A stretch of DNA of 45,590 nt from Paenibacillus popilliae ATCC 14706 (GTDB lineage Bacteria; Bacillota; Bacilli; Paenibacillales; Paenibacillaceae): positions 1 to 45,590 of the forward strand of contig NZ_BALG01000052.1 of the NCBI RefSeq assembly GCF_000315235.1. Reading direction: 5' to 3'. Both the position numbers and the translations under genes were made by a program. Numbering within the stretch: position 1 is the first letter of the stretch; the number at the start of each line of letters is the position of its first letter. Positions 17,556 to 25,076 of the stretch are shown here, one piece after another. The notes under the pieces are model-generated. The model had not been told where the DNA came from. It searched no databases and saw only the letters and a list, made by a program, of their open reading frames with translations.

Positions 17556-18425
17556 TTAGCTGCGTTGAGCCGCAGCATTCGTCGGAGAAGACGTCAGAAC
17601 GAGCGGGCGAAGCAATTGGACGACCTGTCCTGTCGTTCCGGCGTCCAGCGACATCGCGGACATAATGGTCTGCAGCTTGTCCTGAATGACCCGAATCTGG
17701 TACGCCAACTGCTGCCTTACTTCATACTTCGCCATCATCGCGCTCCAGAACGCGTTGTCGTAGGCGCGTTGCTTCATCTTTCTTCTCTCTTCTTCCGTGC
17801 CTTGTTGCCATACATGCCAATAAGACCAGCTGCCTTCGAAGCACTGGAACTGCTCGGAGCGTTCCCGCTCCTGATTCATCACTTCCAGCTCGGCGATCTG
17901 GTCGAGCAGTTGCTCCCAGAAGCTTACGTCCTGGGCAGCCATACGATGGTTGAACGATTGGAACAGCGTCTTTCGCAGAGAGACGCAAACGCGCAAATAT
18001 TCCTCCGCCGTCATCGCCCACAGCTTCATCTTCTCGATCGTGGCCACCTTGAGTTGATTGACAGCGCAGACCGCCTGGCTCAACGCCCGGATGGCATCGA
18101 TTTGTCCCGCATGCGCGAGCAGGTGATAGAAGCGGCTGCTGAAATAATCTCCCGCCAGCACTTTAAGCTGCCGGGAACGCAGATTGCGATCGCCCTCATC
18201 CATGGTCGCCATCTCAATCATGTCGTGGGTGTCAAGACCCACTTGCACGAGCGAAGTCACCAGTGCAATCAGTTCGCTGTGCTCCGCCCCCTTCTTGCTG
18301 CGGTTTAAAAAGGCGAACATCAGCTCCACCCGCGTGTGTGGGAACGCAGGCAGGTCAGTGTACGCCTGTATCATGTCATGTTCTATGTACCGTTTTGCCA
18401 ATTGCGAAATGTGATTTACTTCCAT
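17556..18425 (-). CDS. hepS: Heptaprenyl diphosphate synthase component I
   Basis: HepS is the regulatory, non-catalytic subunit that pairs with HepT to make heptaprenyl diphosphate. The 289-residue protein is helical, has no aspartate-rich motifs, and shows the family VELMFAFLNRSK, LVQVGLDTHDMIE, LAGDYFSSRFYHLLA and a heptad-rich C-terminal half. The VGLDTHDMIE and AGDYFSS segments are shared with B. subtilis HepS. The C-terminus extends beyond the usual length by a short alanine/serine tail. Its position upstream of menG is the conserved one. Confidence 0.9.
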   Translation of the reverse strand: MEVNHISQLAKRYIEHDMIQAYTDLPAFPHTRVELMFAFLNRSKKGAEHSELIALVTSLVQVGLDTHDMIEMATMDEGDRNLRSRQLKVLAGDYFSSRFYHLLAHAGQIDAIRALSQAVCAVNQLKVATIEKMKLWAMTAEEYLRVCVSLRKTLFQSFNHRMAAQDVSFWEQLLDQIAELEVMNQERERSEQFQCFEGSWSYWHVWQQGTEEERRKMKQRAYDNAFWSAMMAKYEVRQQLAYQIRVIQDKLQTIMSAMSLDAGTTGQVVQLLRPLVLTSSPTNAAAQRS

Positions 18426-18549
18426 TATGAGTCCTCCGACAATACGCGGTTAGTCATCCTGGCGGGATGTCGCAATCTAAATCATTATATCACAGGTTCC
18501 ATATGATCGGGCATATTTTCTTGTTGTGCCGCCGAACCAGGCATGTCTC

Positions 18550-19098
18550 CTATCTATCTCCGGGAAAAGTCCGATCCCAAAGCGGCGTATAAATAAAGCG
18601 AAGCGCCTGTTCCGTATCCGGTGTAACAATGCGCTCACGGATGGCCTTCAACCGTTCCGGTGTCGCTTCCTGCTTGTGCGCGTCCAGCGACAGCAAAACA
18701 TAATTTTTCTTCAAGCGCTCGTCCTGTATGACGATCCGCAGCAGCATCCGATTCACATTGTCCGTTCGGGTGAAGCTGTGATGCAGCAGCTCATAGATGT
18801 CATGATTGATCGCATCCGGCCTCGTGATGGTGGAGGCGACCTTCATGTCAATGGTCAGCCCGTCTCCGTTCCAAGCCGCCCGACTCAGCCTGAGCTGCAA
18901 CGGAATATGCGATAAATAGTCGACCAGCCGCGACTCGGTAACGGAGACCGTCTGCGGTAATGCCGTTACGGCAGCCGCCTCCTGCGGCTTGTTCCCGTCC
19001 GTACGGTGCACAGCGGACAGCCAGCCAAGCCCCGCCGTCAGCATGACGGTCGCCATCGCCGTCAGCATGGCCTGCTGCCATCGTTGAACCCGGTTCAT
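18550..19098 (-). CDS. Membrane-anchored hypothetical protein
   Basis: The 182-residue product starts with a basic stretch and one hydrophobic segment (residues about 8-25, MLTAMATVMLTAGLGWL), so it is probably an anchored or secreted protein, followed by an extracytoplasmic domain of about 140 residues that I do not recognise. I chose the ATG at 19098 because AGGGGAG precedes it; the frame extends further up without a good start. It lies between mtrB and hepS and has no counterpart at that place in B. subtilis. Confidence 0.7.
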   Translation of the reverse strand: MNRVQRWQQAMLTAMATVMLTAGLGWLSAVHRTDGNKPQEAAAVTALPQTVSVTESRLVDYLSHIPLQLRLSRAAWNGDGLTIDMKVASTITRPDAINHDIYELLHHSFTRTDNVNRMLLRIVIQDERLKKNYVLLSLDAHKQEATPERLKAIRERIVTPDTEQALRFIYTPLWDRTFPGDR

Positions 19099-19292
19099 TA
19101 TACCCGCTCCCCTACTGTTCATGTTGAAGGCATCCGCTGTGAATCCCTTATTCCAGTCTGGACCCATAACAGGATGTCCATACCTCATCATACAGTGAAA
19201 CTGCGCGGGATATGACTCCATTCCGCCGCAGACCAGCCGCAGGCATTAACGGATCGCAAAAAAACACCCCGAATCTTCCGGAGCAACTCGCC

Positions 19293-19514
19293 TTAATCCG
19301 TATCGGTATGCAGCTCACCATGCTTCGTCAGAATAACGGCCTTGCCGCGCACCTTGACCGCAGACGTATGATCGGTGAACTGCGCAATCAGCACTTCGTT
19401 CTTGTCCAGCTTCTCGATATGATGGAAGCGGGTATCCTGGCCCCGGGTCAACCCGAATACTTGAACGCCTTGATCCTTCGCCTTGATAACGATATAGTCG
19501 GTCTGGTTCTCCAA
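19293..19514 (-). CDS. mtrB: TRAP, trp RNA-binding attenuation protein
   Basis: TRAP forms an eleven-subunit ring which, with tryptophan bound between subunits, wraps GAG/UAG repeats and terminates trp transcription. The 73-residue protein contains [18 protein letters not shown] with the tryptophan-pocket threonines and the RNA-binding lysine, [17 protein letters not shown] with the lysine and arginine that contact GAG, and the usual length. The long frame has no good ATG; the TTG at 19514 sits seven bases after GGAGGG and matches the family start, so I take it. mtrA (folE), the usual partner, is absent between hup and mtrB. A matching target of eleven GAGs lies before trpE. Confidence 0.96.
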   Translation of the reverse strand: MENQTDYIVIKAKDQGVQVFGLTRGQDTRFHHIEKLDKNEVLIAQFTDHTSAVKVRGKAVILTKHGELHTDTD

Positions 19515-19608
19515 CAGAACTCCCTCCTTTACTGTCGATACTATAACATGGTTGCGCCGCTTGCCCATAGCCTGTCTCGAACGTACAGGCACGTCTCCCC
19601 GCACAAGA

Positions 19609-19640
19609 GAAAGCCGCGACGGAATCCCGTCACGGCTTCA
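19609..19640 (-). terminator. Terminator between hup and mtrB
   Basis: On the minus strand AGCCGTGACGG, loop GATT and CCGTCGCGGCT form an 11-bp stem with one G-T pair, followed by the T-rich TTCTCTTG. The short tract makes it a moderate terminator. It lies 44 bases after the hup stop and separates hup from mtrB. Confidence 0.6.
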
Positions 19641-19683
19641 CTGCGCTCGCGTTCCCCATGGTCACTAGAGTATGTAGATTCAC

Positions 19684-19956
19684 TTATTTGATGCCATCTT
19701 TAAGTGCTTTACCCGGTTTGAACGCAGGGATCTTGCTCGCAGGAATTTCGATTTCTTCACCCGTTTGCGGGTTCCGTCCTTTGCGGGCGGAGCGTTCGCG
19801 TACTTCAAAGTTGCCGAAGCCGACCAATTGGACCTTGTCACCGTTCTGCAACGCGCTCGAAATGGCTTCGAAGACGGCGTCTACCACTTTCGACACATCT
19901 TTCTTAGACAATTCCGTGGACTCTGCAACCTCGGTAATCAATTCGGATTTGTTCAT
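19684..19956 (-). CDS. hup: DNA-binding protein HU
   Basis: HU is the small dimeric nucleoid protein that bends DNA non-specifically; the B. subtilis homologue is HBsu (hbs). The 90-residue product has exactly the family length, [14 protein letters not shown] at the start, the beta-arm region [23 protein letters not shown] (partial) and the proline-containing arm tip. The ATG at 19956 is ten bases after GGGAGGTG; a TTG two codons upstream is too close. In related genomes spoIVA lies directly upstream; here 5 kb of insertion-sequence debris has come between them. Confidence 0.97.
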   Translation of the reverse strand: MNKSELITEVAESTELSKKDVSKVVDAVFEAISSALQNGDKVQLVGFGNFEVRERSARKGRNPQTGEEIEIPASKIPAFKPGKALKDGIK

Positions 19957-20219
19957 ATTCAATTCACCTCCCGATTACACATGTCTTGTTATCCTTTTTT
20001 TCACTGTTTCCTATGAAAATATACATCATCAACCCTAAAAACGTCAGATACAGCTTGGTTCTACCGTCTTTCATGGTCGAGGAACAAATTTATAGTAATA
20101 TATCACTATCACAAATGCAAGAGGGTAAAATCAACGCTGACCTGCAAAAGAATAAAAACAATCATGGTTTTTCACTCACCGCATCCCCAGCATAATAGTA
20201 GGGTTTAGCGCGGCTGATT
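19957..20219. other. AT-rich region upstream of hup
   Basis: This stretch holds no gene I can support. It must contain the hup promoter, but I see only weak candidates (TATATT and TATAAA boxes on the minus strand without a good -35). Its left edge is chromosomal and its right edge runs into the first IS110 fragment. Confidence 0.5.
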
Positions 20220-20435
20220 CGATTCTATTGGGAGTAATACTGCGATTGGACAGAAAGACCTAGCTCATTGTGGTGGTTCGACCCTGCCCTAATGGAACGG
20301 GATTTATTGGTCTTAATGACGTGAATGGAAGCCGAAGGCGAGCGCTGGTAAAAAAAGTACACGAACACGCAAAGGTAAACCGCATGTGAAAACAGCTTTA
20401 TACGATGCGGCATGGGCCGCAATGAAGCCAAGAAC
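20220..20435 (+). pseudogene. IS110-family transposase fragment (first copy)
   Basis: In one plus-strand frame (about 20340-20435) the sequence reads AGKKSTRTRKGKPHVKTALY and then DAAWAAMKPRTF-stop, the C-terminal serine-domain region of IS110-family transposases. The upstream part carries remnants in other frames. All the N-terminal RuvC-like DEDD domain is missing. It is a different copy from the one at 21168-21962, since the corresponding residues differ (GKPHVKTALYDAAWAA versus GNKGLKSVLCQAAWAA). Confidence 0.75.
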
Positions 20436-20457
20436 ATTCTAAGTTAGCGGTTCGCTT

Positions 20458-21167
20458 TTGGAAAATGGCGGAAGCCACCTCGTATCTGTAGTTATATTGA
20501 ACCGGTCGCGACGCAGATCCGTGGTCATCTATGACTATCGACGGACGAGACCGCGAAACTTCCTTGCCGGCTTCAACGGCTATCTGCACGTAGATGGCTA
20601 TGCCGGTTATCACAAGGTGAAGGATGTGACGCTGGTGGGTGCGCGGCGCAAGTATGACGAAGCGCTGAAAGCAGCGCCGGAAGCCAGAGGCAATCCAGAC
20701 ACGGTCGCAGCGCAGGGGCTGGCGTATTGCATTGAACGCGAGCTGAAGGAGGCCCCGCCGGAGGGACGTCACAAGTTGCGGGCAGAGCGAAGCCGTCCGT
20801 ACTATGCCTGGCTGCACCAGCAGAAATCCCGAACCATGCCCAAAAGTCTGCTGGGCAAGGCGATTGCCTATAGCCTGAATCCGTGGGAGAAGCTGAGCGC
20901 TTTGCTGAAAGATGGCATACTTGAGATCGATAACAACCGCAGTGAACGTTCGATCAAGCCGTTTGGTATCGGGCGCAAAAATGGGCTGGTTTGCGAATAC
21001 TCCACGAGGAGCGGCGGCCAGCGCAGCGATGTACAGCGTGATCGAAACAGCCAAAGAAAACGGGCTGCATCCCTTCCGGTATCTCACGTAGCTATTTCGA
21101 ACAGCTGCCGCAACTTACCGACTTGCAAAAGTCTGAGGCATTCGCTCCGTTCATGCCATGGTCATCG
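20458..21167 (+). pseudogene. IS66-family transposase (TnpC) fragment
   Basis: The frame reads VVIYDYRRTR, FNGYLHVDGYAGYHKVKDVTLVG, then ARRKYDEALKAAPE and, near 20930, ILEIDNNRSERSIKPFGIGRKNG: the C-terminal half of the DDE transposase of IS66 elements. The conserved CWAH that normally precedes ARRK is deleted in frame. After about 20990 the frame shifts (ANTPRGAAASAAMYSVIETAKENG in another frame) and again near 21095 (FEQLPQLTDLQ). The N-terminal half and accessory genes tnpA/tnpB are missing. The sequence ends abruptly at about 21167 in IS110 sequence. Confidence 0.87.
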
Positions 21168-21962
21168 AACCGTATTCACAAAATCCTCCAGGATGGGAAC
21201 ATCAAGTTGACCACTTATCTTAGCGATGTATTCGGTGTTTCGGGCCGCGCTTTATTAGAGTCAGTGATGAACGGCGTTGTGCTAGAGCCAGCAGACGTGA
21301 AAGCGATGGTCAAAACCCAAGTCAAGAAAAAAGTGCCGCAGTTGGTTGATTCCTTAAACGGACGTGTGCGAGCCCACCATCGCAAGATGATCCGCAGGCA
21401 TTACGACCATCTGGAGTATTTGGAAAAAGAAATGATAACTTTGGAAGCGGAAATCGAAGACCTGCTTCGCCCTTACCAGAAGGAAATCGAACTGCTGGAT
21501 ACGATTCCGGGAATCAATAAGGATGCCGCGGCGAGCATCCTTTCGGAAATCGGACCCGACATGTCGGTATTTCCGTCGGAAGGGCACCTTGCTTCTTGGG
21601 GAGGATTGAGCCCAGGGAATAACGAAAGCGCCGGTAAAAAAAGGACACGAACCCGTAAAGGGAATAAAGGCTTAAAGTCCGTACTATGCCAGGCTGCTTG
21701 GGCTGCTGCCAAAACAAAAAACACACGACTATCCGCCTTTTATTACCGCTTGGTCAAGCGACGAAGGCCGAAAAAAGCCAATATGGCACTGGCTCACCTG
21801 ATGCTTCGCATCATCTTTATTATGCTGCGGACGGGTGTGCCCTATGAAGAACTCGGCCCAGATGATTTACCGAAAAAAGAAAAGGACATCAACTACTGGG
21901 TACACAAGATCAAACAACTAGGGTACAAAGTGGAGCTTCAAGAGTTAGGGGATGTTGGATAA
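21168..21962 (+). pseudogene. IS110-family transposase, N-terminally truncated
   Basis: From about 21168 the product reads HKILQDGNIKLTTYLSDVFGVSGR and carries the typical transposase_20 block LDTIPGINKDAAASILSEIG around the middle, then LASWGGLSPGNNESAGKK, TRKGNKGLKSVLCQAAWAA and a long lysine-rich C-terminus. This is the C-terminal 265 residues; the N-terminal DEDD catalytic domain (about 130-150 residues) is missing. The open frame begins at 21123 in the end of the IS66 fragment, making a chimeric ORF of 279 codons. It cannot transpose alone. The sequence after the stop (21963-22060) resembles the right end of a second IS110-like copy near 24890-24970. Confidence 0.88.
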
Positions 21963-22060
21963 ACCCTGATATACCATATATTAGTTAAATAATTTATAGG
22001 GGGTGTCTTTTTGCGCCATTTTACAGAATCCTTCTACATCAGTGCAAAGAACCACATCCT

Positions 22061-22094
22061 GCTACTTCGTGCAAGGAGTCATTTTCGTACAAAA
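22061..22094. repeat. 34-bp direct repeat, copy 1
   Basis: GCTACTTCGTGCAAG, one variable base, then AGTCATTTTCGTACAAAA recurs at 24968-25001 with 33 of 34 bases identical and in the same orientation. Both copies follow a related stretch that includes AGGGGGT and TTTACAGA, located just downstream of IS110-type sequence. They probably mark the right ends of two related elements. Confidence 0.75.
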
Positions 22095-22211
22095 ATGTAC
22101 AGTCCACCAGTTCATAATTTGATGGAGCATGTTGTCCTTCGGCACGACGATGTCATACAATGCCGCATAAGGACTCAGAACCAAGGTTTGTTGTTGACGA
22201 ATCATCTCGCT
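22085..22211 (-). pseudogene. IS1182-family transposase N-terminal remnant
   Basis: The minus strand reads MIRQQQTLVLSPYAALYDIV followed by VPKDNMLHQI, which matches the N-terminus of IS1182-family transposases (xLSPYxxLYDxVVPKDNxLRxI). Immediately afterwards the frame degrades (NWWTVHF where NELVDFSF is expected) and the remaining 400-odd residues are absent. About 40 codons remain. Confidence 0.7.
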
Positions 22212-22243
22212 CACCCGCTTTCCATGATGCTTTCATTGTAAGC

Positions 22244-22283
22244 AAAAAAGTACAGTTGCCTCAATTTTCTTGAGGGGCTGTAC
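22244..22283 (-). terminator. Terminator after the bacteriocin-like cassette
   Basis: On the minus strand GTACAG, CC, CTCAA and their complements (CCTCAA/TTGAGG and GTACAG/CTGTAC, with a short internal loop) form a two-part stem followed by TTTTTTG. It lies 40 bases after the small membrane-protein gene and would end the two-gene transcript. It could alternatively be derived from the end of the adjoining IS1182 remnant. Confidence 0.65.
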
Positions 22284-22323
22284 CTTTAACATGAGATGGA
22301 CTTTTTCAGTGGCCTCGACGAGT

Positions 22324-22536
22324 TCAGAGGTCTTTTTTTCTTTTCTTTACAAGAGCTATTAAATAGCAAATGTCCGCTATAACCAAACATATAGTAAACG
22401 GAGCAGAAATGTAAAAACTCATATCCAACAAAAAATGAAGTAATATCCAAAAAGCTAAGACTAATAACAACACACAAAAATTTAGTATACTAATATCTGC
22501 ATATTTTAAAACAAATTTACTAAATTTCAAAAACAA
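22324..22536 (-). CDS. Small membrane protein, possible bacteriocin immunity protein
   Basis: This 70-codon ORF starts with TTG inside the last codons of the bacteriocin-like gene (10-base overlap), so translation is probably coupled. The product is very hydrophobic, with two predicted membrane segments (about residues 16-37 and 40-62) and a lysine-rich tail (VKKRKKDL), a shape common among small immunity proteins of class II bacteriocins. I do not recognise a named family. Coding potential is supported by its intact frame, close packing and the terminator after it; the role is inferred only from position. Confidence 0.6.
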   Translation of the reverse strand: MFLKFSKFVLKYADISILNFCVLLLVLAFWILLHFLLDMSFYISAPFTICLVIADICYLIALVKKRKKDL

Positions 22537-22781
22537 GAAGCAGCAGCCCCAGTGAGGCCTCCACCGATTGCTCCGCCAACTCCTCCTATTGTTCCACCAG
22601 CTGCCGTTGCTTGAGGACCTCCTGCTCTACCTGCTGATACTCCTGCAAGGAATCCTGAAGTTCCTCCAGCAACTACTCCACCTGCTGTACCTGCAACGCA
22701 TTTGCCTAAACCTTCCCAACTAAATCCACCACCATCAACTTGTTCCAGTTCATTACGATTAAGCTCTACAAATCTACTCAT
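22527..22781 (-). CDS. Bacteriocin-like peptide with double-glycine leader
   Basis: The 84-residue product has an 18-residue leader MSRFVELNRNELEQVDGG, matching the hydrophobic/acidic pattern and the Gly-Gly site cut by ABC transporters with C39 peptidase domains. The mature part (about 66 residues) is glycine and alanine rich with many GxxxG-type spacings, uncharged over most of its length, as in class II pore-forming bacteriocins of the BlpU/lactococcin-972-unrelated two-peptide type. Two cysteines (28 and 83) near the ends could form a disulfide. The ATG has a perfect AAGGAGGA site seven bases upstream. No transporter gene lies nearby. It sits intact among broken insertion sequences, which suggests recent arrival or selection. 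Confidence 0.85.
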   Translation of the reverse strand: MSRFVELNRNELEQVDGGGFSWEGLGKCVAGTAGGVVAGGTSGFLAGVSAGRAGGPQATAAGGTIGGVGGAIGGGLTGAAASCF

Positions 22782-22824
22782 GTTAATTCCTCCTTATAAT
22801 AGTGAATGCGTCCTTACATTCCCA

Positions 22825-22853
22825 ATACTACTTCAAGCATGTAAACAAGTAAA
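22825..22853 (-). promoter_or_regulatory. Possible promoter of the bacteriocin-like gene
   Basis: On the minus strand TTTACT (22853-22848), a 17-base spacer and TAGTAT (22830-22825) form a weak sigma-A-like promoter about 44 bases before the start codon. Its -35 box lies within one arm of the 32-bp palindrome, so a protein bound there could block it. Confidence 0.45.
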
Positions 22854-22877
22854 TATCCTATATAGGATATTTACTTG
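22846..22877. repeat. Perfect 32-bp palindrome upstream of the bacteriocin-like gene
   Basis: CAAGTAAATATCCTAT is followed directly by its exact complement, with no spacer. Beyond three unpaired bases on each side the symmetry resumes with CATGT and ACATG, giving an imperfect 48-bp palindrome. It overlaps the candidate -35 box. It could be an operator for a dimeric regulator or an insertion-sequence relic; there is no T-run that would make it a terminator. Confidence 0.85.
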
Positions 22878-23036
22878 AACACATGACTTATGCAGTTCAA
22901 TCCAACTGAGGGTAAACCGAAAAAGTCATAAAATTATAAAAAAACAACCAAAAATATTCTTGACTTTTTATAATTACCACGATAATTGCGGAGAATACCT
23001 TTTTCTCATATCGAGGTATACCTTTAGCGATTACAG

Positions 23037-23588
23037 GTGATTTCATTGAAACAAACCCTTGAACAACCCCGTTTCCGCAAGCTTTCTCAAGGTGAATGTG
23101 CAGGTGCGCCCATCCTTCGTACACTCTGGGATCAATTTGACTTCTCCCTGCTTCTCACACAATCGGGGATCTTCAAACGTAGCGGCGCTCCATCATGGAT
23201 GATCTGCTTCTTATACGTCATCGGGCTTGTCTCAGGCTGTTCGTCCGTCAATCAAGTCGCTGACTTAGCCACCAAAGATGCACTGCTCCAGTTCATGTTC
23301 AAACCATACAAATTGGCTCAGTACACACTTAGTCGCTTCTTCATCACGCCCTTTGTCTGGCGAACCTTCGGCAAAAAACGGGTTGCCAGACTCCAACAAG
23401 ATTCGGATACTGCACTCCAGGAAGGGGATGTGATTAATCTGGACGATACGCATTGCGCCCATCCTTATGCCAAGAAATTGCCGTTTTTATGTTGGCTCAA
23501 AAATTCTTTCACGAAAACGTATAGCTGGTGCATGAATCTGGTTGTATTGCAAGCTGTTCGTTACTACTGGGAATTAAGAGACCAGTAA
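23037..23588 (+). pseudogene. IS4-like DDE transposase, N-terminal fragment
   Basis: The 183-residue product starts from GTG and includes VINLDDTHCAHPYAKKLPFL and WLKNSFTKTYSWCMNLVVLQAV, the first catalytic-aspartate region of a DDE transposase of IS4-like type. Typical enzymes of this kind are about 400-450 residues; here the sequence ends with a few unrelated residues (RYYWELRDQ) and the second and third catalytic acidic residues are missing. A promoter-like TTGACT-17-TAATTG lies upstream at about 22960-22990. The family name is a judgement from memory. Confidence 0.7.
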
Positions 23589-23606
23589 AGGATGAGGTGT
23601 TTTCAT

Positions 23607-24481
23607 ATGTTTATGGCAAATTTAACGGAAGGTCAGTTCGAAGAGATGCTTCATATACCGGAGCCTTGGTATATCCATCGGGTTGATTTCAGCCTGGAAG
23701 CCAACAATTAGATGTGTATGTCAAGTTTCGTAAGCGGGCGTTATTTTCTTGTGCGAAGTGTGGAGCACCTAATCAACCGGTTCGGGATATCGCCAACCCT
23801 AATCGAACATGGAGGCATCTCAACTTCTTCAAGTATCCGAGTTACATTCATGCCGAGCTTCCCAGAACAAACGGTGGCCAATGCAATACCATTATCCGGG
23901 TAACCGTACCGTGGGTCTTGGACAAACCGAAGCATGACTTCACCTTGCATTTCGATGCGCTCATCATCGCATTAGCTAAGGATATGCCCATGAGTGCCGT
24001 CAGTCGATTTGTCGGAGAACATGATACGCGTTTATGGCGGATTCTCCATCACGATGTGGATAACGCCATCGCGGCGCAGGATCCCTCCTATGTAACGAAG
24101 ATCAACACCGACGAAACGTCTGCTAAACGCGGGCACAACTACATCACCCTATTCATGGATCCGGAGCGAAAAAACGTCATTTGCGTGACCAAGGGTAAAG
24201 ACTCCAGCACATGGATAGAATGCAAAAAGCAACTGGAAGCCCATGGTGGCCATTCATGTCATTCAGGCCGCAAACGAAGCCGTTGATGTAGTACGCAGCA
24301 CGCAACGAAAAGGCTGCGCGGAATGAAAAGATACTCGGTATATGTGGCCGAAGAATCCGGAAAACCTGAGTGCCGCCCAACAAGAAACTGCTTGAAGGAG
24401 TGAATAGCTTATTCCAAGCGGCCAAACGAAAGACTCGTGGTTACCGCTCTGAAAAAAATATCATCGCTATGGTATACGTTT
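23607..24481 (+). pseudogene. ISL3-family transposase, multiply broken
   Basis: The ATG at 23607 begins MFMANLTEGQFEEMLHIPEPW and the frame breaks at about 23705 (GCC AAC AAT TAG, where one missing base would restore LDVYVKFRK). The main frame then shows the zinc-finger region CAKCGAPNQPVRDI, RTWRHLNFFKYPSYIHAELPR, DMPMSAVSRFVGEHDTRLWR and TDETSAKRGHNYITLFMD with the catalytic aspartate. After about 24245 frame shifts and internal deletions follow: HVIQAANEAVDVVRS, NPENLSAAQQE and, to 24481, LEGVNSLFQAAKRKTRGYRS, the conserved ISL3 C-terminus. It is clearly non-functional. Confidence 0.9.
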
Positions 24482-24674
24482 CCAATATGCGTATCGCACG
24501 CTCTGCTTTCTCACTGTAGGTCTCTAACGTTTTATCAAGTAATAGTCGAGCCGTTTCCAAGTCTGGAGCATCTAAAATGCCTCGAATCGTCGCACGTACA
24601 AGTCCGCCGTGCTGGTCAGAGACGATGTAATCTACGCCCCGTAACCCACGATGCTTGAGTTCTTGGAAGAATGT
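24482..24674 (-). pseudogene. IS256-family transposase remnant
   Basis: The minus-strand frame reads FQELKHRGLRGVDYIVSDQH and then RGILDAPDLETARLLLDKTL plus ETYSEKAERAIRILE. The first block is the IS256 region around its second catalytic aspartate (RGLxGVxLVVSDxHxG); the second is normally separated from it by about 60 residues, so an internal deletion joined them. The two ends of the gene are missing. It abuts the ISL3 remnant on the other strand. Confidence 0.8.
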
Positions 24675-25076
24675 GCCCCAAGTTCACCCAGTCTATGACC
24701 AAGCACTTCACGTATTAAACCGGGCCTATTGCAGCTTTGAGCACCGCCGATTGTTGCCCTGAGCACGTGTATAAAAGTACACCTCTCGTTGCTGCATGAT
24801 CGGTTCAATCCAAAGTAAGGGCGTGAAGCTGAAATGGATGCGTTATGGGAACGGTGTGCAGGTTGAATATGCACGAAGAGACCGTGGGGAAATATGGATA
24901 AATCCCGTTTTCCATATATGAATAAAACCATCTGCAGGGGGTCTATTTGCACTATTTACAGAGCCATGCTACTTCGTGCAAGAAGTCATTTTCGTACAAA
25001 ATAGCTCAAGCCGCCCCTGTTCCCGAGAGAACAAGGAGTGCCTGAGCTATACTCCCTTTCCGACATGAATCTTCCG
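24675..25076. other. Insertion-sequence end sequences without a gene
   Basis: No intact gene is visible here. From about 24890 the sequence resembles the region after the IS110 transposase at 21957-22060 (GGATAAA, CCATATAT, AGGGGGT, TTTACAGA in the same order), so it is probably the right end of a second IS110-like copy whose transposase has been lost. The last 50 bases lead into the 3' end of spoIVA, which may include the outer junction of the insertion region. Confidence 0.55.
24968..25001. repeat. 34-bp direct repeat, copy 2
   Basis: This is the second copy of the repeat at 22061-22094, with a single base difference in the middle. The two copies bracket the bacteriocin-like cassette, the IS4-like fragment and the ISL3 and IS256 remnants, a span of 2.9 kb. 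Confidence 0.75.

Noticed and set aside
22897-23124. 75-codon minus-strand ORF with hydrophobic stretch near the bacteriocin cassette
   Set aside because: Overlaps the start of the IS4-like transposase on the other strand and shows no ribosome binding site; considered as a possible third cassette gene and dropped.
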